Source: Actinomycetospora lemnae
Lineage (GTDB): Bacteria; Actinomycetota; Actinomycetes; Mycobacteriales; Pseudonocardiaceae
DNA length: 64,000 bases
NCBI RefSeq assembly: GCF_028737315.1
Contig: NZ_JAQZAO010000001.1
Span: forward strand, 434,001 to 498,000
Direction: 5' to 3'
The notes under the pieces: model-generated
Database searches by the model: none
Told to the model about the DNA's origin: nothing
The model's input: only the letters and a program-made list of their open reading frames with translations
Position numbers and translations under genes: made by a program
Shown here: piece by piece, positions 1 through 8,013 of the stretch
How positions within the stretch are numbered: position 1 is the stretch's first letter
Layout of the letters: each line of letters starts with the position of its first letter

Positions 1-1
1 G

Positions 2-604
2 CGCCAGTTCGCCATCGACAGCTTCCCCGAGCAGCAGCACAACCCGATCACCGACCACGCGCTGCTCGAGTACCTCTCCTCCGAGCGCCGCGCCCAGGAG
101 GGCGCCGACTGCATCAACGCCGCCCGCCGGTGCGTGCAGGGCCCCGAGCAGGACGCGGCCGGCGCCGGGTCGACCGACGCGGCCGACCGGGTGCCGCGCT
201 CGCAGACCTTCGCCCACGCCCTCGCGACCCACGCGCGGCACGGGGCGCGCCCCGCGGCCCGGGTCGTGCCGCCGGGTCACGACACGCACGACACGCACGG
301 CACCCACGGATCGGCCGGCACCCACGGCGCCCCGGCCACGCCCGGCCTCCCCGGCGACGCCGACCGCCTCGGCGGGCTCGCCCTCCCACGCGCCGGACAG
401 CCCGGCCGCGACGCCGACGCGGCCGTCCGCGGACCGGCAGCGGACAGCGCCCCGGCCACGGTCGCCGACCTGCCGACGGCGGGCGCCCCGGGTACGGTGC
501 TCGCTCCGCCGGCGACGCTCGGGCGCCTCCCCGGCGTCGCGCCGCTCCCGGGACTCGCCGCCCCGCTCGGGCCACCCGGGCCGGCGGCCGAGCACGGCAC
601 CTGA
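2..604 (+). CDS. 3' end of an unrecognised protein (5' end outside window)
   Basis: An open frame runs in from the left edge and ends with TGA at 602-604. Codon third positions are strongly G/C, as in the real genes nearby. The first 45 or so residues look like a folded domain containing a Cys-Ile-Asn-Ala-Ala-Arg-Arg-Cys stretch. The rest is low complexity, rich in Ala, Pro, Gly, Thr and His, with short Asp-Thr-His and Gly-Thr-His repeats near residues 95-110, so it is probably a disordered tail. I do not recognise the family. It converges on the DUF3099 gene. Confidence 0.5.
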   Translation, partial: RQFAIDSFPEQQHNPITDHALLEYLSSERRAQEGADCINAARRCVQGPEQDAAGAGSTDAADRVPRSQTFAHALATHARHGARPAARVVPPGHDTHDTHGTHGSAGTHGAPATPGLPGDADRLGGLALPRAGQPGRDADAAVRGPAADSAPATVADLPTAGAPGTVLAPPATLGRLPGVAPLPGLAAPLGPPGPAAEHGT

Positions 605-650
605 GCCGGCGCTCACGCCATCGCGGTGCCGGGCGCGAGTGCCGGTGATC

Positions 651-667
651 GGGGCGTCGGGCGCCCC
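651..667. terminator. Candidate bidirectional hairpin terminator
   Basis: A GGGGCG arm pairs with CGCCCC across a 5-base loop, in the short gap between two convergent genes. There is no T-run, which is usual for high-GC actinobacteria. Confidence 0.4.
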
Positions 668-680
668 GCCGTCAGGCCAC

Positions 681-1115
681 CTAACCCTCGGTCCCGGTGC
701 GCGGGGGCTCGTGGTCGGCGGAGTCCTGCCGCGGCTGGCGCGGGCGCTCGCTGTGCCCGACGTAGGGGCTGCGGCCCTCGAGCACCTCGGCGGCCTCGAT
801 GATCCGCGCGTCGGGAACGGCGCCGAGCTGGGTGGACTCGCGCTTGTAGCGGTTGGGCTTCTCCGCCTTCTTGGCGGGACGGTCGTTCGCGATGAGCACC
901 GCCACCCACGGCAGCGGCACCGACAGCACGATGAACGCGACCGCCACCCAGGGCCACTGGAAGGCGATGCCGAAGATCCCGGCCAGCACGAGGCACGGGA
1001 TGCGGCAGGCCATGATCAGCGAGTACCGCTTCTTCCGGGCCGCGAACTCCTCGTCGTACGAGACCGCGGCCTCGGTGATCAGGATGGGCCCGTCGTCGTC
1101 GTGACGTCGGTTCAC
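681..1115 (-). CDS. DUF3099 family membrane protein
   Basis: Small (144 aa) membrane protein of unknown function. The N-terminal part (ILITEAAVSYDEEFAARKKRY) is the typical DUF3099 opening. It is followed by two hydrophobic segments at about residues 32-52 and 56-76, then a charged, proline-rich cytoplasmic tail. The start is GTG at 1115, with a GAGGAGG ribosome site about 10 bases upstream. As I recall, a DUF3099 gene (Rv2709) precedes sigB in Mycobacterium tuberculosis, so this fits the conserved backbone even though sigB is 14 kb away here. Confidence 0.75.
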   Translation of the reverse strand: MNRRHDDDGPILITEAAVSYDEEFAARKKRYSLIMACRIPCLVLAGIFGIAFQWPWVAVAFIVLSVPLPWVAVLIANDRPAKKAEKPNRYKRESTQLGAVPDARIIEAAEVLEGRSPYVGHSERPRQPRQDSADHEPPRTGTEG

Positions 1116-1241
1116 GCTCGTCGCCTCCTCGGCACCTGCCGTCCCCCGCGGGTGCCCTCACACACCACCCTGAACCCTGGACGGGTTGGGCGCCACCGGA
1201 GCGCGGTCGGCGGCCCCGGGCGCGCGCCGGTCAGGACTCGA

Positions 1242-1832
1242 TCAGGAAGCCGACTCGGCCTTCGCCGCCTTCGCCGCCTTCTTCTGGGCCTGCTTGAAAT
1301 CGCGGACCTCGCCGAGCGTCACCGGATCGACGACGTCGGCGATCGAGCGGCGCGACCCCTCGTCGCCGTACGCCCCCGCGGCCTCGCGCCAGCCCTCGGG
1401 GCGCACCCCGCACTGCTTGCCCAGCAGCGCGGTGAAGATCTGCGCCTTCTGCTTGCCGAAGCCGGGCAGGGACTGCAGGTTCGCCAGCACCTCGCGCCCC
1501 GAGGCGGCGTCGACCCAGAGCCGCTCGGCCTCGCCGCCCCACTCCGCGACGAGCTGGCGGCACAGCGCCTGCACCCGCTCGGCCATCGAGCGCGGGTAGC
1601 GGTGCAGCGCGGGCGGGCCGGTGAAGGCGGCGACCAGCGCCTCGGTGTCGTACTCGGCGATGCCGGCGGCGGTCAGTGGGCCGCCGAGGCGCTCGGTGAG
1701 CAGCGCCGGCGACGCGAACGCCCGCTCCATCGGGAACTGCTGGTCGAGCAGCATCCCGATGAGCAGCGCGAGCGGGTTGGCGCTCAGGACCGCGTCGGCG
1801 TCGGCGTCCTGGGCGAGGGTCAGGTCGGGCAC
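1242..1832 (-). CDS. HhH-GPD type base-excision DNA repair protein
   Basis: A 196-aa protein of the actinobacterial helix-hairpin-helix glycosylase-like family. The conserved opening NPLALLIGMLLDQQFPME (about residues 19-36) and the helix-hairpin-helix LPGFGKQKAQIFTALLGKQ (about residues 122-140) are visible. The C-terminus is Lys/Ala-rich. Family members are assumed to bind DNA and remove damaged bases, but the substrate is not established. It lies 4 bases downstream of an acetyltransferase gene and is probably the last gene of that run. Confidence 0.75.
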   Translation of the reverse strand: MPDLTLAQDADADAVLSANPLALLIGMLLDQQFPMERAFASPALLTERLGGPLTAAGIAEYDTEALVAAFTGPPALHRYPRSMAERVQALCRQLVAEWGGEAERLWVDAASGREVLANLQSLPGFGKQKAQIFTALLGKQCGVRPEGWREAAGAYGDEGSRRSIADVVDPVTLGEVRDFKQAQKKAAKAAKAESAS

Positions 1833-1836
1833 GGGG

Positions 1837-2364
1837 TCAGCCTCGCAGATCCTTCTCGAGCACGGCGAACACGAAGTCGTCGCCGCGGGGCTCGCCGACG
1901 CCCTCGGCGCCGTACGGGAACGGCCGGGTCTCGCCGGTGCGCACGTAGCCGCGGCGCTCGTACCAGGCGATGAGCTCGGTGCGCCGGTCGATGACGCACA
2001 TCTCCATCGTCGTCGCGCCCCGCTCGCGCGCGTTCTCCTCCGCCGCCGCGAGCAGCGTCGACCCGACGCCGCCGGCCTGCACGTCCGGGCGGACCGCGAA
2101 CATGCCGAACGACGCCGTCGTCGCGCCCTCCGGGAGGGTGACGGCCGCGCAGCCGAGGAGGTCGCCGGCCACGAGCATCGTGATCGTCGGGTCGGCGACG
2201 TCGGCGGCGAGCAGGTCCCGGGTGGTGCGCGGGCCGTCGATGAGGTCGGCCTCCGACGTCCAGCCCTGCCGTCCCGACGGTCCGCGGTAGGCGCTGTGGA
2301 CGAGGGCCAGCAGGGAGTCCACGTCGGCGGCGTCGGCGATGCGGACGGTGAGAGAGGCGGTCAC
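1837..2364 (-). CDS. GNAT family N-acetyltransferase
   Basis: A 175-aa GNAT domain. The acetyl-CoA binding motif is read as VRPDVQAGGVGSTLL (R/Q-x-x-G-x-G/A type), followed by AWYERRGYVRTGE, the usual C-terminal strand and helix. The substrate is unknown. The chosen GTG start overlaps the stop of the upstream DUF1365 gene by 4 bases (GTGA), suggesting coupled translation. A longer upstream reading would run through the DUF1365 gene and is not credible. Confidence 0.75.
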   Translation of the reverse strand: MTASLTVRIADAADVDSLLALVHSAYRGPSGRQGWTSEADLIDGPRTTRDLLAADVADPTITMLVAGDLLGCAAVTLPEGATTASFGMFAVRPDVQAGGVGSTLLAAAEENARERGATTMEMCVIDRRTELIAWYERRGYVRTGETRPFPYGAEGVGEPRGDDFVFAVLEKDLRG

Positions 2365-3125
2365 GGAGCCCCAGTGTGCCGGGTGAGCGGCCGCGGTTCG
2401 AGCTGATCGAGGCCGCGGTCGGCGTCGGCCGGGGTGCGGGGGACGACGGGCACGCCGCGCACCCAGAGCCGGACGCCGCGGTGCCGGATGGCGGCGGCGA
2501 CGCGCAGGGTCACCGCCGGGTGGCGGACGGCGGCGGCCAGCACGGCAAGCGGGGTGGCCGCCCGGCGCCGCCCGCGCAGGGTCGCGACGAAGGCGGTCGC
2601 GCCCTCGCGGCGCAGCACGACCGTCGCGGCGAGCGTCGCGCCGGGCTCGGGCACGCGCATCCGGTACTCGCCGTCGACCGGGAAGAACGGCGAGACGTAG
2701 AAGTCCTTGTCGACGCGCGCCCGACCTTCGCCGTCGACGTCGAGCAGGTAGTGGTGCCGGCCGCCGTAGGTGTTGTGGACCTCGGCGACGACCGCGACCA
2801 GCGCCCCGGCCGCGTCGCGGCACCAGTACAGGGTGATCGGGTTGAACACGTAGCCGAGCACGCGGGCGTGGGCGAGCATCAGCACGCGCGCGGGTCGCGC
2901 GATCCCGCGCGCGGCGAGGAACGCGTCGAGGTTCTCGCGGATCGAGCGCCGCGGGTCGCCGAGGTGGTCGGCGCTGCGGAACCGCGCGAGCGGCCGCAGC
3001 GGCGCGGGCAGGCGGGGCAGGTCGTCGAGGTCGACGAGCCAGAGGTAGAGGCGCTGGGTGAACGCGTCGTCGAGCCGCTCGCGCCGCCGGTGACCGACCT
3101 CGGCCTCGTAGAGGAACGCCGTCAC
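2361..3125 (-). CDS. DUF1365 domain-containing protein
   Basis: A 254-aa DUF1365 protein: starts with LYEAEVGHRR, has YLWLVDLDDL, and a core VLGYVFNPITLYWCRD plus HNTYGGRHHYLL. DUF1365 genes are typically found with a FAD amine-oxidase-like gene and a cyclopropane-fatty-acid-synthase-like gene. Related clusters have been tied to fatty acid modification in other bacteria. The upstream FAD oxidoreductase overlaps by GTGA (3122-3125) and the downstream acetyltransferase by GTGA (2361-2364). The missing partner methyltransferase lies 5 kb away at 8010-9341. Confidence 0.85.
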   Translation of the reverse strand: MTAFLYEAEVGHRRRERLDDAFTQRLYLWLVDLDDLPRLPAPLRPLARFRSADHLGDPRRSIRENLDAFLAARGIARPARVLMLAHARVLGYVFNPITLYWCRDAAGALVAVVAEVHNTYGGRHHYLLDVDGEGRARVDKDFYVSPFFPVDGEYRMRVPEPGATLAATVVLRREGATAFVATLRGRRRAATPLAVLAAAVRHPAVTLRVAAAIRHRGVRLWVRGVPVVPRTPADADRGLDQLEPRPLTRHTGAP

Positions 3126-4363
3126 CACGTCACGCCGAGCGACGCGGCGGCCCGCGCCCCGGACGCGCAGCCGTCCTCGTGGAAGCCCCAGCCGTGGTAG
3201 GCGCCCGCGAAGGCGACGCGGTGGTCGGAGAGCTCCGGCAGCCGGCGCTGCGCGGCCACCGACGCCGGCGTGTAGGCCGGGTGCTCGTAGGTCATCCTCG
3301 CGACGACCGCGTCGGGGTCCACGCGGTCGGTGGCGTTGAGGGTCACGACGTGCGTGTCCGGCCCCGGCAGGTCCATCAGCCGGGTCATGTCGTAGCTGAC
3401 CAGCACCCGGGACTCCCCCGGCACGCGCAGCAGGTTCCACGACGCGCGGGCGCCCGCGGACCGCGGCAGCACCGAGGTGTCGGTGTGCAGCCACGTCTCG
3501 TTGCGCGAGTACCGGAACGCCCCGAGCACGTCGACCTCGGCGGGCGTCGGCGCGAACAGCAGCCGCAGCGCGTCCGGCGCGTGGGTGGCGATCACCACGC
3601 GGTCGAAGCGGTGGTCGACGTCGGCGTCGTCGCGCAGGAGCACCCCGTCGCTCGTGCGGACGAGCGCGCGGACCGGCGTCGACACCTCCACCGCCGCGAG
3701 CCCCTTGGCCGCGCGCTCGACGTAGGACCGCGAGCCGCCGACCACGGTGCGCCACCGGTGCGAGCCGCCCACCGAGAGCATCCCGTGGTGGGCGAGGAAC
3801 GCGAACAGGTAGCGCGCCGGGTACTGCCGCGAGAGCTCCGGGCCCGACGACCACACCGCCGACACCACCGGGATCGCGAACATCTCGACGAAGAAGGGCG
3901 AGTAGCCGCCCGCGTCGAGGAACTCGCCGAACGTCACGTCCTCGGCCAGCGGCGACGTCCCGTCGACCACCGCCCGCGCGGCGCGGTGGAAGCGCAGGAC
4001 CTCGCCGAGCATCCGCAGGTAGCGGGGACGCGCGAGGTTGCGCGGCTGGGCGAACAGGCCCCGCGGCCCCCGGGCACCGGCGTACTCGAGACCGGTGGCC
4101 TCGTCCCGCACGCTCATGCTCATCTCGGAGTCCTGCGTCGCGACCCCGAGCTCGGCGAACAGGCGCAGCAGGTGGGGGTAGGTGACGTCGTTGTGGACGA
4201 TGAAGCCGGTGTCGACGGCGAGCGCGCCGACGTCGTGGGTGTGCGCGTGCCCGCCGAGGCGGTCCTCGGTCTCGAACAGCGTCACCTCGTAGCGCCGCTG
4301 CAGCAGGTACGCCGCCGTCAGCCCCGACACACCCGCCCCGACGACCGCCACCCGCTCGCGCAC
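3122..4363 (-). CDS. NAD(P)/FAD-dependent oxidoreductase (amine oxidase-like)
   Basis: A 413-aa flavoprotein. The N-terminal dinucleotide-binding motif is VAVVGAGVSGLTAAYLL (residues 5-21), followed by the FAD motif DRLGGHAHTH and DTGFIVHN. This subfamily pairs with DUF1365 and CFA-synthase-like methyltransferases and is thought to act on unsaturated or methylated acyl chains of membrane lipids; the exact reaction here is inference. GTG start with a GGGGAG ribosome site 7 bases upstream. It follows the hydrolase gene by 12 bases. Confidence 0.85.
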   Translation of the reverse strand: MRERVAVVGAGVSGLTAAYLLQRRYEVTLFETEDRLGGHAHTHDVGALAVDTGFIVHNDVTYPHLLRLFAELGVATQDSEMSMSVRDEATGLEYAGARGPRGLFAQPRNLARPRYLRMLGEVLRFHRAARAVVDGTSPLAEDVTFGEFLDAGGYSPFFVEMFAIPVVSAVWSSGPELSRQYPARYLFAFLAHHGMLSVGGSHRWRTVVGGSRSYVERAAKGLAAVEVSTPVRALVRTSDGVLLRDDADVDHRFDRVVIATHAPDALRLLFAPTPAEVDVLGAFRYSRNETWLHTDTSVLPRSAGARASWNLLRVPGESRVLVSYDMTRLMDLPGPDTHVVTLNATDRVDPDAVVARMTYEHPAYTPASVAAQRRLPELSDHRVAFAGAYHGWGFHEDGCASGARAAASLGVTW

Positions 4364-4375
4364 GCCACCACTCCC

Positions 4376-5098
4376 CTAGGGATCCTCGAGGGGGACCGCC
4401 AGTCCGTCCGGGTCCCCGGCTGCCATGGCCTTCGCGACGGACTCGGTGAACGGTTCGAGTCCGAGGGCGCCGAGGGCGAATCCTGTGACCAGGTCGTGCC
4501 ACGCCCTCGCGCGCCGCAGCATGGCGTGGCCGTCGCCGAGGACCTCGAAACGCGCGACGCGGTCCGAGACGGTCGCCACCCGCCCGGCGAACCACCGCGA
4601 GGCCTTCGGGCTGGTCATCCGCTCCCGGTCGCCGTGCGCGATGAGCACGGTCTGACCGGCGAGGTGCTCCCACGGCTCGCCGCGCTCGATCCACGGCGCG
4701 AGCCCGGCCACCCCGACGACGGCCGGGTCGCCGCCGACGCGCAGCGCCGCGCGGCCGCCCATCGAGTGGCCGACGAGCACGACGGGCACGTCGCCGTGGC
4801 GTTCCCGCAGGTCGCGCAGGGCCCACCGGGCGTCCTGCACGGGGTCGAGGTCGGGGGCGTTCCAGCCGCGGTAGCGGTAGCGCAGCAGCCCGACGTCCAC
4901 GCCGCGCCGCGCCGCCGCCGCGGCCACCGACCGAGCGAACGGCACCATGCGCAGGTACGGCAGCCGCAGCCCGTCGGCGGCGTCGCGGCCCTCCGGCCGG
5001 CCGCCGTGCAGGACGAGGACCGCTCCCGTGACGGGGTTCGACACAGCACGCCGACAGGGGGTGGCGGGGCGGACACGGTCAAGGCGCGGCAGGGTCAC
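4376..5098 (-). CDS. Alpha/beta hydrolase
   Basis: A 240-aa alpha/beta hydrolase. The nucleophile elbow is GHSMGG, the probable acid is in HGDRERMTSP, and the catalytic His is in GDGHAML. The core begins at GAVLVLHGG (about residue 25), so the first 20 residues could be dispensable and an internal GTG at 5044 is an alternative start. The substrate is unknown. It sits 12 bases before the FAD oxidoreductase gene. Confidence 0.75.
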   Translation of the reverse strand: MTLPRLDRVRPATPCRRAVSNPVTGAVLVLHGGRPEGRDAADGLRLPYLRMVPFARSVAAAAARRGVDVGLLRYRYRGWNAPDLDPVQDARWALRDLRERHGDVPVVLVGHSMGGRAALRVGGDPAVVGVAGLAPWIERGEPWEHLAGQTVLIAHGDRERMTSPKASRWFAGRVATVSDRVARFEVLGDGHAMLRRARAWHDLVTGFALGALGLEPFTESVAKAMAAGDPDGLAVPLEDP

Positions 5099-5126
5099 GG
5101 AACCATCCTGCGGCCGCCGGCCCGAC

Positions 5127-5744
5127 TCAGCGCGCGAGCACCGACCCGACGGAGCGACCGGACAGGGCGAGGACCAGCTCGGCCGCGCTGCCGGTGACGG
5201 GCTCGCCCCGGCCGTGGGCCCAGTCCAGGTCGGTCGCCCGCAGCGCGGAGCCCGCGATGTCGACGCCGAACACGGTGCGGTCGCCGGGGCCGACGAGCTG
5301 GTCGAGCACGGTCCGCGCGGCCTGGTCGGCGCCCACCCGGCCGAGCCCGAGCGGCACCGTCACGTCCAGCCCGTGGATCACGACGTGGGTCAGCGAGCCG
5401 GCCATGCCGCCCCCCGGCTGCGCGAACGTGGCCATCGTCTCGCTGCGCAGGTCGGCGACCAGGACCTCGGGCGGCAGCACCGCGTCCGCGTCGGCGAGCC
5501 GGTCGGAGGTGCGCGTGACGTCGTACCCGTCGGCGGCCAGCTCGGCGGCGAACCGGTCGGCCGGGTACCGCGCGGCCATCGTCAGGTGGGCGACGACGTG
5601 GGCGACCGACCAGCCGGCGCACAGCGAGTCGGCGGCCCACCGGTCGGACCCGAGCGGGGCGAGCGCCTCCGCCAGCGCCGCGAACTCCCCCGCGACGAGC
5701 GCGTCGAGCGCACCGGGTGCTCCGGGTGCTCCGGGTGTCGTCAT
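5127..5744 (-). CDS. Maleylpyruvate isomerase family (mycothiol-dependent type) protein
   Basis: A 205-aa DinB-like helical-bundle protein. It carries the family signature CAGWSVAHVVAHLTM near residue 43 and a second histidine pair in THVVIHGLDV. The family includes mycothiol-dependent isomerases and many uncharacterised actinobacterial proteins; metal binding by the histidines is typical. The ATG start overlaps the stop of the upstream VOC gene by ATGA. The N-terminus has a Gly-Ala-Pro repeat. Confidence 0.7.
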   Translation of the reverse strand: MTTPGAPGAPGALDALVAGEFAALAEALAPLGSDRWAADSLCAGWSVAHVVAHLTMAARYPADRFAAELAADGYDVTRTSDRLADADAVLPPEVLVADLRSETMATFAQPGGGMAGSLTHVVIHGLDVTVPLGLGRVGADQAARTVLDQLVGPGDRTVFGVDIAGSALRATDLDWAHGRGEPVTGSAAELVLALSGRSVGSVLAR

Positions 5745-6172
5745 GCCGTGCCTCCGTCCTGGACGGTCTGGGTGAGCCGGACCTGGTTGCCCGACGGGTC
5801 GCGGAAGCCGGCGTCGAGGCCGTAGGGCCGCGCCTCGGGCTCCTCGGTGAACTCGACGCCGCGGGCGGCGAGCAGCGCGTGGTCGCGGCGCACGTCGTCG
5901 GTGGCCAGGAAGATCGCCCCGCCGAGGCCCTGGGACGTCACCGCGCGGATCAGCTCGCTCTGCTCGCGGGTGACGACGGGCGGCTCCGGGATCGCCATGA
6001 GGACCAGCTCCGGCCCGCCCCCGCCCGGTGGCCCCACGGTCAGCCACCGGAACCCGGCGAGCTCGGGGAACGTCGCGTCGGCGCGCAGCTCGAACCCGAC
6101 CTTCTCCGTCCAGAACGCGCACGCGACCTGCTGGTCGTGCACCCAGACGTTGACGCGGTCGACGGCGATCAC
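5741..6172 (-). CDS. VOC (glyoxalase/dioxygenase fold) family protein
   Basis: A 143-aa protein of the vicinal-oxygen-chelate superfamily. It opens with VDRVNVWVHDQQVACAFW and ends with AGFRDPSGNQVRLTQ, both typical of single-chain VOC proteins. The reaction is unknown. It lies 10 bases after the AraC-type regulator and overlaps the maleylpyruvate-isomerase-like gene by four bases (ATGA), so the three are likely cotranscribed. Confidence 0.75.
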   Translation of the reverse strand: MIAVDRVNVWVHDQQVACAFWTEKVGFELRADATFPELAGFRWLTVGPPGGGGPELVLMAIPEPPVVTREQSELIRAVTSQGLGGAIFLATDDVRRDHALLAARGVEFTEEPEARPYGLDAGFRDPSGNQVRLTQTVQDGGTA

Positions 6173-6182
6173 GCGCCCGAGA

Positions 6183-6626
6183 CTAGGAAGCGGCCGGCGC
6201 CGGGTCCTCTCGAAAGCTCCGGTTCTGCGGCCGGCCGTACGACCGCACGACGCACCCCGGCACCAGCGCGTGGTCGTGGGCGGGCGGGAAGGCCGCGCGG
6301 TACGCGGTGGGCGTGCGCCCGAAGACGCGCCGGAAGCTGACGGTGAAGCTGCCGACGCTGCTCAGCCCCACCTCGGCGCAGATGCGGGCGACGGAGTGGT
6401 CGGTGTGGCGCAAGAGCGCCGCGGCGCGCTCGAGGCGGCGCGTGAGCAGGTAGGCGTGCGGCGTGATCCCGAACGCCGCGGCGAAGCGGTCGCTGAAGTA
6501 CGCGGGGCTCAGGCCCGCGGCGCGCGCGAGGTCGGCCACCTCCAGCGGCTCCGCGTAGGACCGGTCGGCGAGGTCCCGCGCCCGCAGCAGGTGGCGGTCG
6601 ACCGGGTGGGAGGTCGGCGAGGGCAC
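6183..6626 (-). CDS. AraC family transcriptional regulator (DNA-binding domain only)
   Basis: A 147-aa protein that is almost entirely an AraC/XylS double helix-turn-helix. The first helix-turn-helix covers LEVADLARAAGLSPAYFSDRF and the second covers ICAEVGLSSVGSFTVSF, ending in the family signature FRRVFGRTPTAYR. No ligand-binding domain is present, which is unusual for AraC proteins but seen in small members. GTG start chosen because upstream sequence is not protein-like. It is divergent from the peroxiredoxin gene, which it may regulate. Confidence 0.7.
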   Translation of the reverse strand: MPSPTSHPVDRHLLRARDLADRSYAEPLEVADLARAAGLSPAYFSDRFAAAFGITPHAYLLTRRLERAAALLRHTDHSVARICAEVGLSSVGSFTVSFRRVFGRTPTAYRAAFPPAHDHALVPGCVVRSYGRPQNRSFREDPAPAAS

Positions 6627-6732
6627 CCCGCCATCATCGCGGGCCGGGCCGCCCGGCGTCACCGGCACCGAACCGCTCGCGGCCCCGCCGCGAACGCGGT
6701 CGCGGCCGACCCCGCCCGCCGGAAGGACACCG

Positions 6733-7194
6733 ATGAAGACCGGAGACACCGCCCCCGACTTCGAGCTGGCCGACGACACCGGCACCCGCCGGACGCTCTC
6801 GGGGCTCCTGGCCGACGGCCCGGTGGTGCTCTTCTTCTACCCGCTGGCCTCGTCGGGCGGCTGCACCCAGGAGAGCTGCCACTTCCGCGACCTCGCCGGC
6901 GAGTTCGCGGCGGTGGGCGTCCAGCGCGTCGGCATCAGCGCCGACTCCGTCGAGGAGCAGCACGCGTTCTCGACGACGAACGCGTTCGACTACCCGCTGC
7001 TGTCCGACCCCGGCGGCGAGGTCGCCGCCCGGTTCGGGGCGAAGCGGTCGTGGCTGCCCGTCCTGCCGATCAAGCGCAAGACGTTCGTCATCGACACCGA
7101 CCGGACGGTGCTCGGCGTCATCGGCGGCGAGATGAAGTTCGACCGGCACGCCGACGACGCCCTCGCCCTGCTCCGCTCGCGCCAGGGCGCCTGA
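6733..7194 (+). CDS. Peroxiredoxin (BCP/PrxQ type)
   Basis: A 153-aa thiol peroxidase reducing hydrogen peroxide and organic or lipid hydroperoxides in the cytoplasm. The active-site segment FFYPLASSGGCTQESC holds the peroxidatic Cys and, five residues on, the resolving Cys. The C-terminal part has FVIDTDRTVLGV. ATG start with GGAAGGA upstream. It lies in the middle of a lipid-modification region, which could reflect a need to repair oxidised lipids (inference). Confidence 0.85.
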   Translation: MKTGDTAPDFELADDTGTRRTLSGLLADGPVVLFFYPLASSGGCTQESCHFRDLAGEFAAVGVQRVGISADSVEEQHAFSTTNAFDYPLLSDPGGEVAARFGAKRSWLPVLPIKRKTFVIDTDRTVLGVIGGEMKFDRHADDALALLRSRQGA

Positions 7195-7200
7195 CGAGCG

Positions 7201-8013
7201 TCACGTGGCCCGCGCCGCGCGCGTGCCCGGGGGCAGCGGCAGGAACCCCGAGGTGCGACGCACGTACTCGGCGTAGCCCGGACGCCCCGACATCGCGCGC
7301 TCCGTGAGCTCCTTGCCCGTCACCGACACGAGCAGGTAGGTCATCAGCGCCGGCCCGACGGCCGTGACCAGCGCCAGCGGGTGTCCGGCGGCGACGACGA
7401 AGACGCCCCACCACACGCAGGCGTCGCCGAAGTAGTTCGGGTGGCGGGTGACGCGCCAGAGCCCGGTGTCGAGGACACGGCCCCGGTTCGCGGGGTCGGC
7501 CTTGAACGCCGCGAGCTGCGCGTCGCCGACCGTCTCGAAGACGAACCCGACCAGCCACACGACGACGCCGGCGACCACCACCGGCAGCACCGTCGCGGGC
7601 CGCACCATCGCCGCGAGCACGGGCAGCGCGACGACGAGCATGACGGCCGCCTGCGGCACGTACACCCGGCGCAGCACCGTCCCGGTGACCGCGCCGGGCG
7701 GGTGGTCGTCGCCGAGCATCGCGGCGTAGCGCGGGTCCTCACCCTTGCCGCGGTTGCGGCGTGCGATGTAGACCGCGAGACGCAGCCCCCACACCGCCAC
7801 CAGCGCGAGCACGACCGCGCGCACGACACCGTTGCCGACCCCGAGGGCACCGGAGAGCACGAAGGACACCGCGCCGACGGCGACGAAGCCGAGCCCCCAG
7901 GTGACGTCGACGACGCTGTGGCGCCCGCTCGCCCGGGCCACCACCAGCGTCAGGCCGAAGGCCACGACGACCGTGACCACGGCGCCCGCCAGGAGGAGGC
8001 CGACGGTGATCAC
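7201..8013 (-). CDS. DUF1295 domain-containing membrane protein
   Basis: A 270-aa polytopic membrane protein with about six hydrophobic segments. It has the family signature near the C-terminus, WRVTRHPNYFGDACVWWG. DUF1295 proteins resemble steroid 5-alpha reductases and isoprenylcysteine methyltransferases. They commonly accompany CFA-synthase-like methyltransferases and DUF1365 and FAD oxidoreductase genes. The GTG start overlaps the upstream CFA-synthase-like stop by GTGA (8010-8013). Confidence 0.85.
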   Translation of the reverse strand: MITVGLLLAGAVVTVVVAFGLTLVVARASGRHSVVDVTWGLGFVAVGAVSFVLSGALGVGNGVVRAVVLALVAVWGLRLAVYIARRNRGKGEDPRYAAMLGDDHPPGAVTGTVLRRVYVPQAAVMLVVALPVLAAMVRPATVLPVVVAGVVVWLVGFVFETVGDAQLAAFKADPANRGRVLDTGLWRVTRHPNYFGDACVWWGVFVVAAGHPLALVTAVGPALMTYLLVSVTGKELTERAMSGRPGYAEYVRRTSGFLPLPPGTRAARAT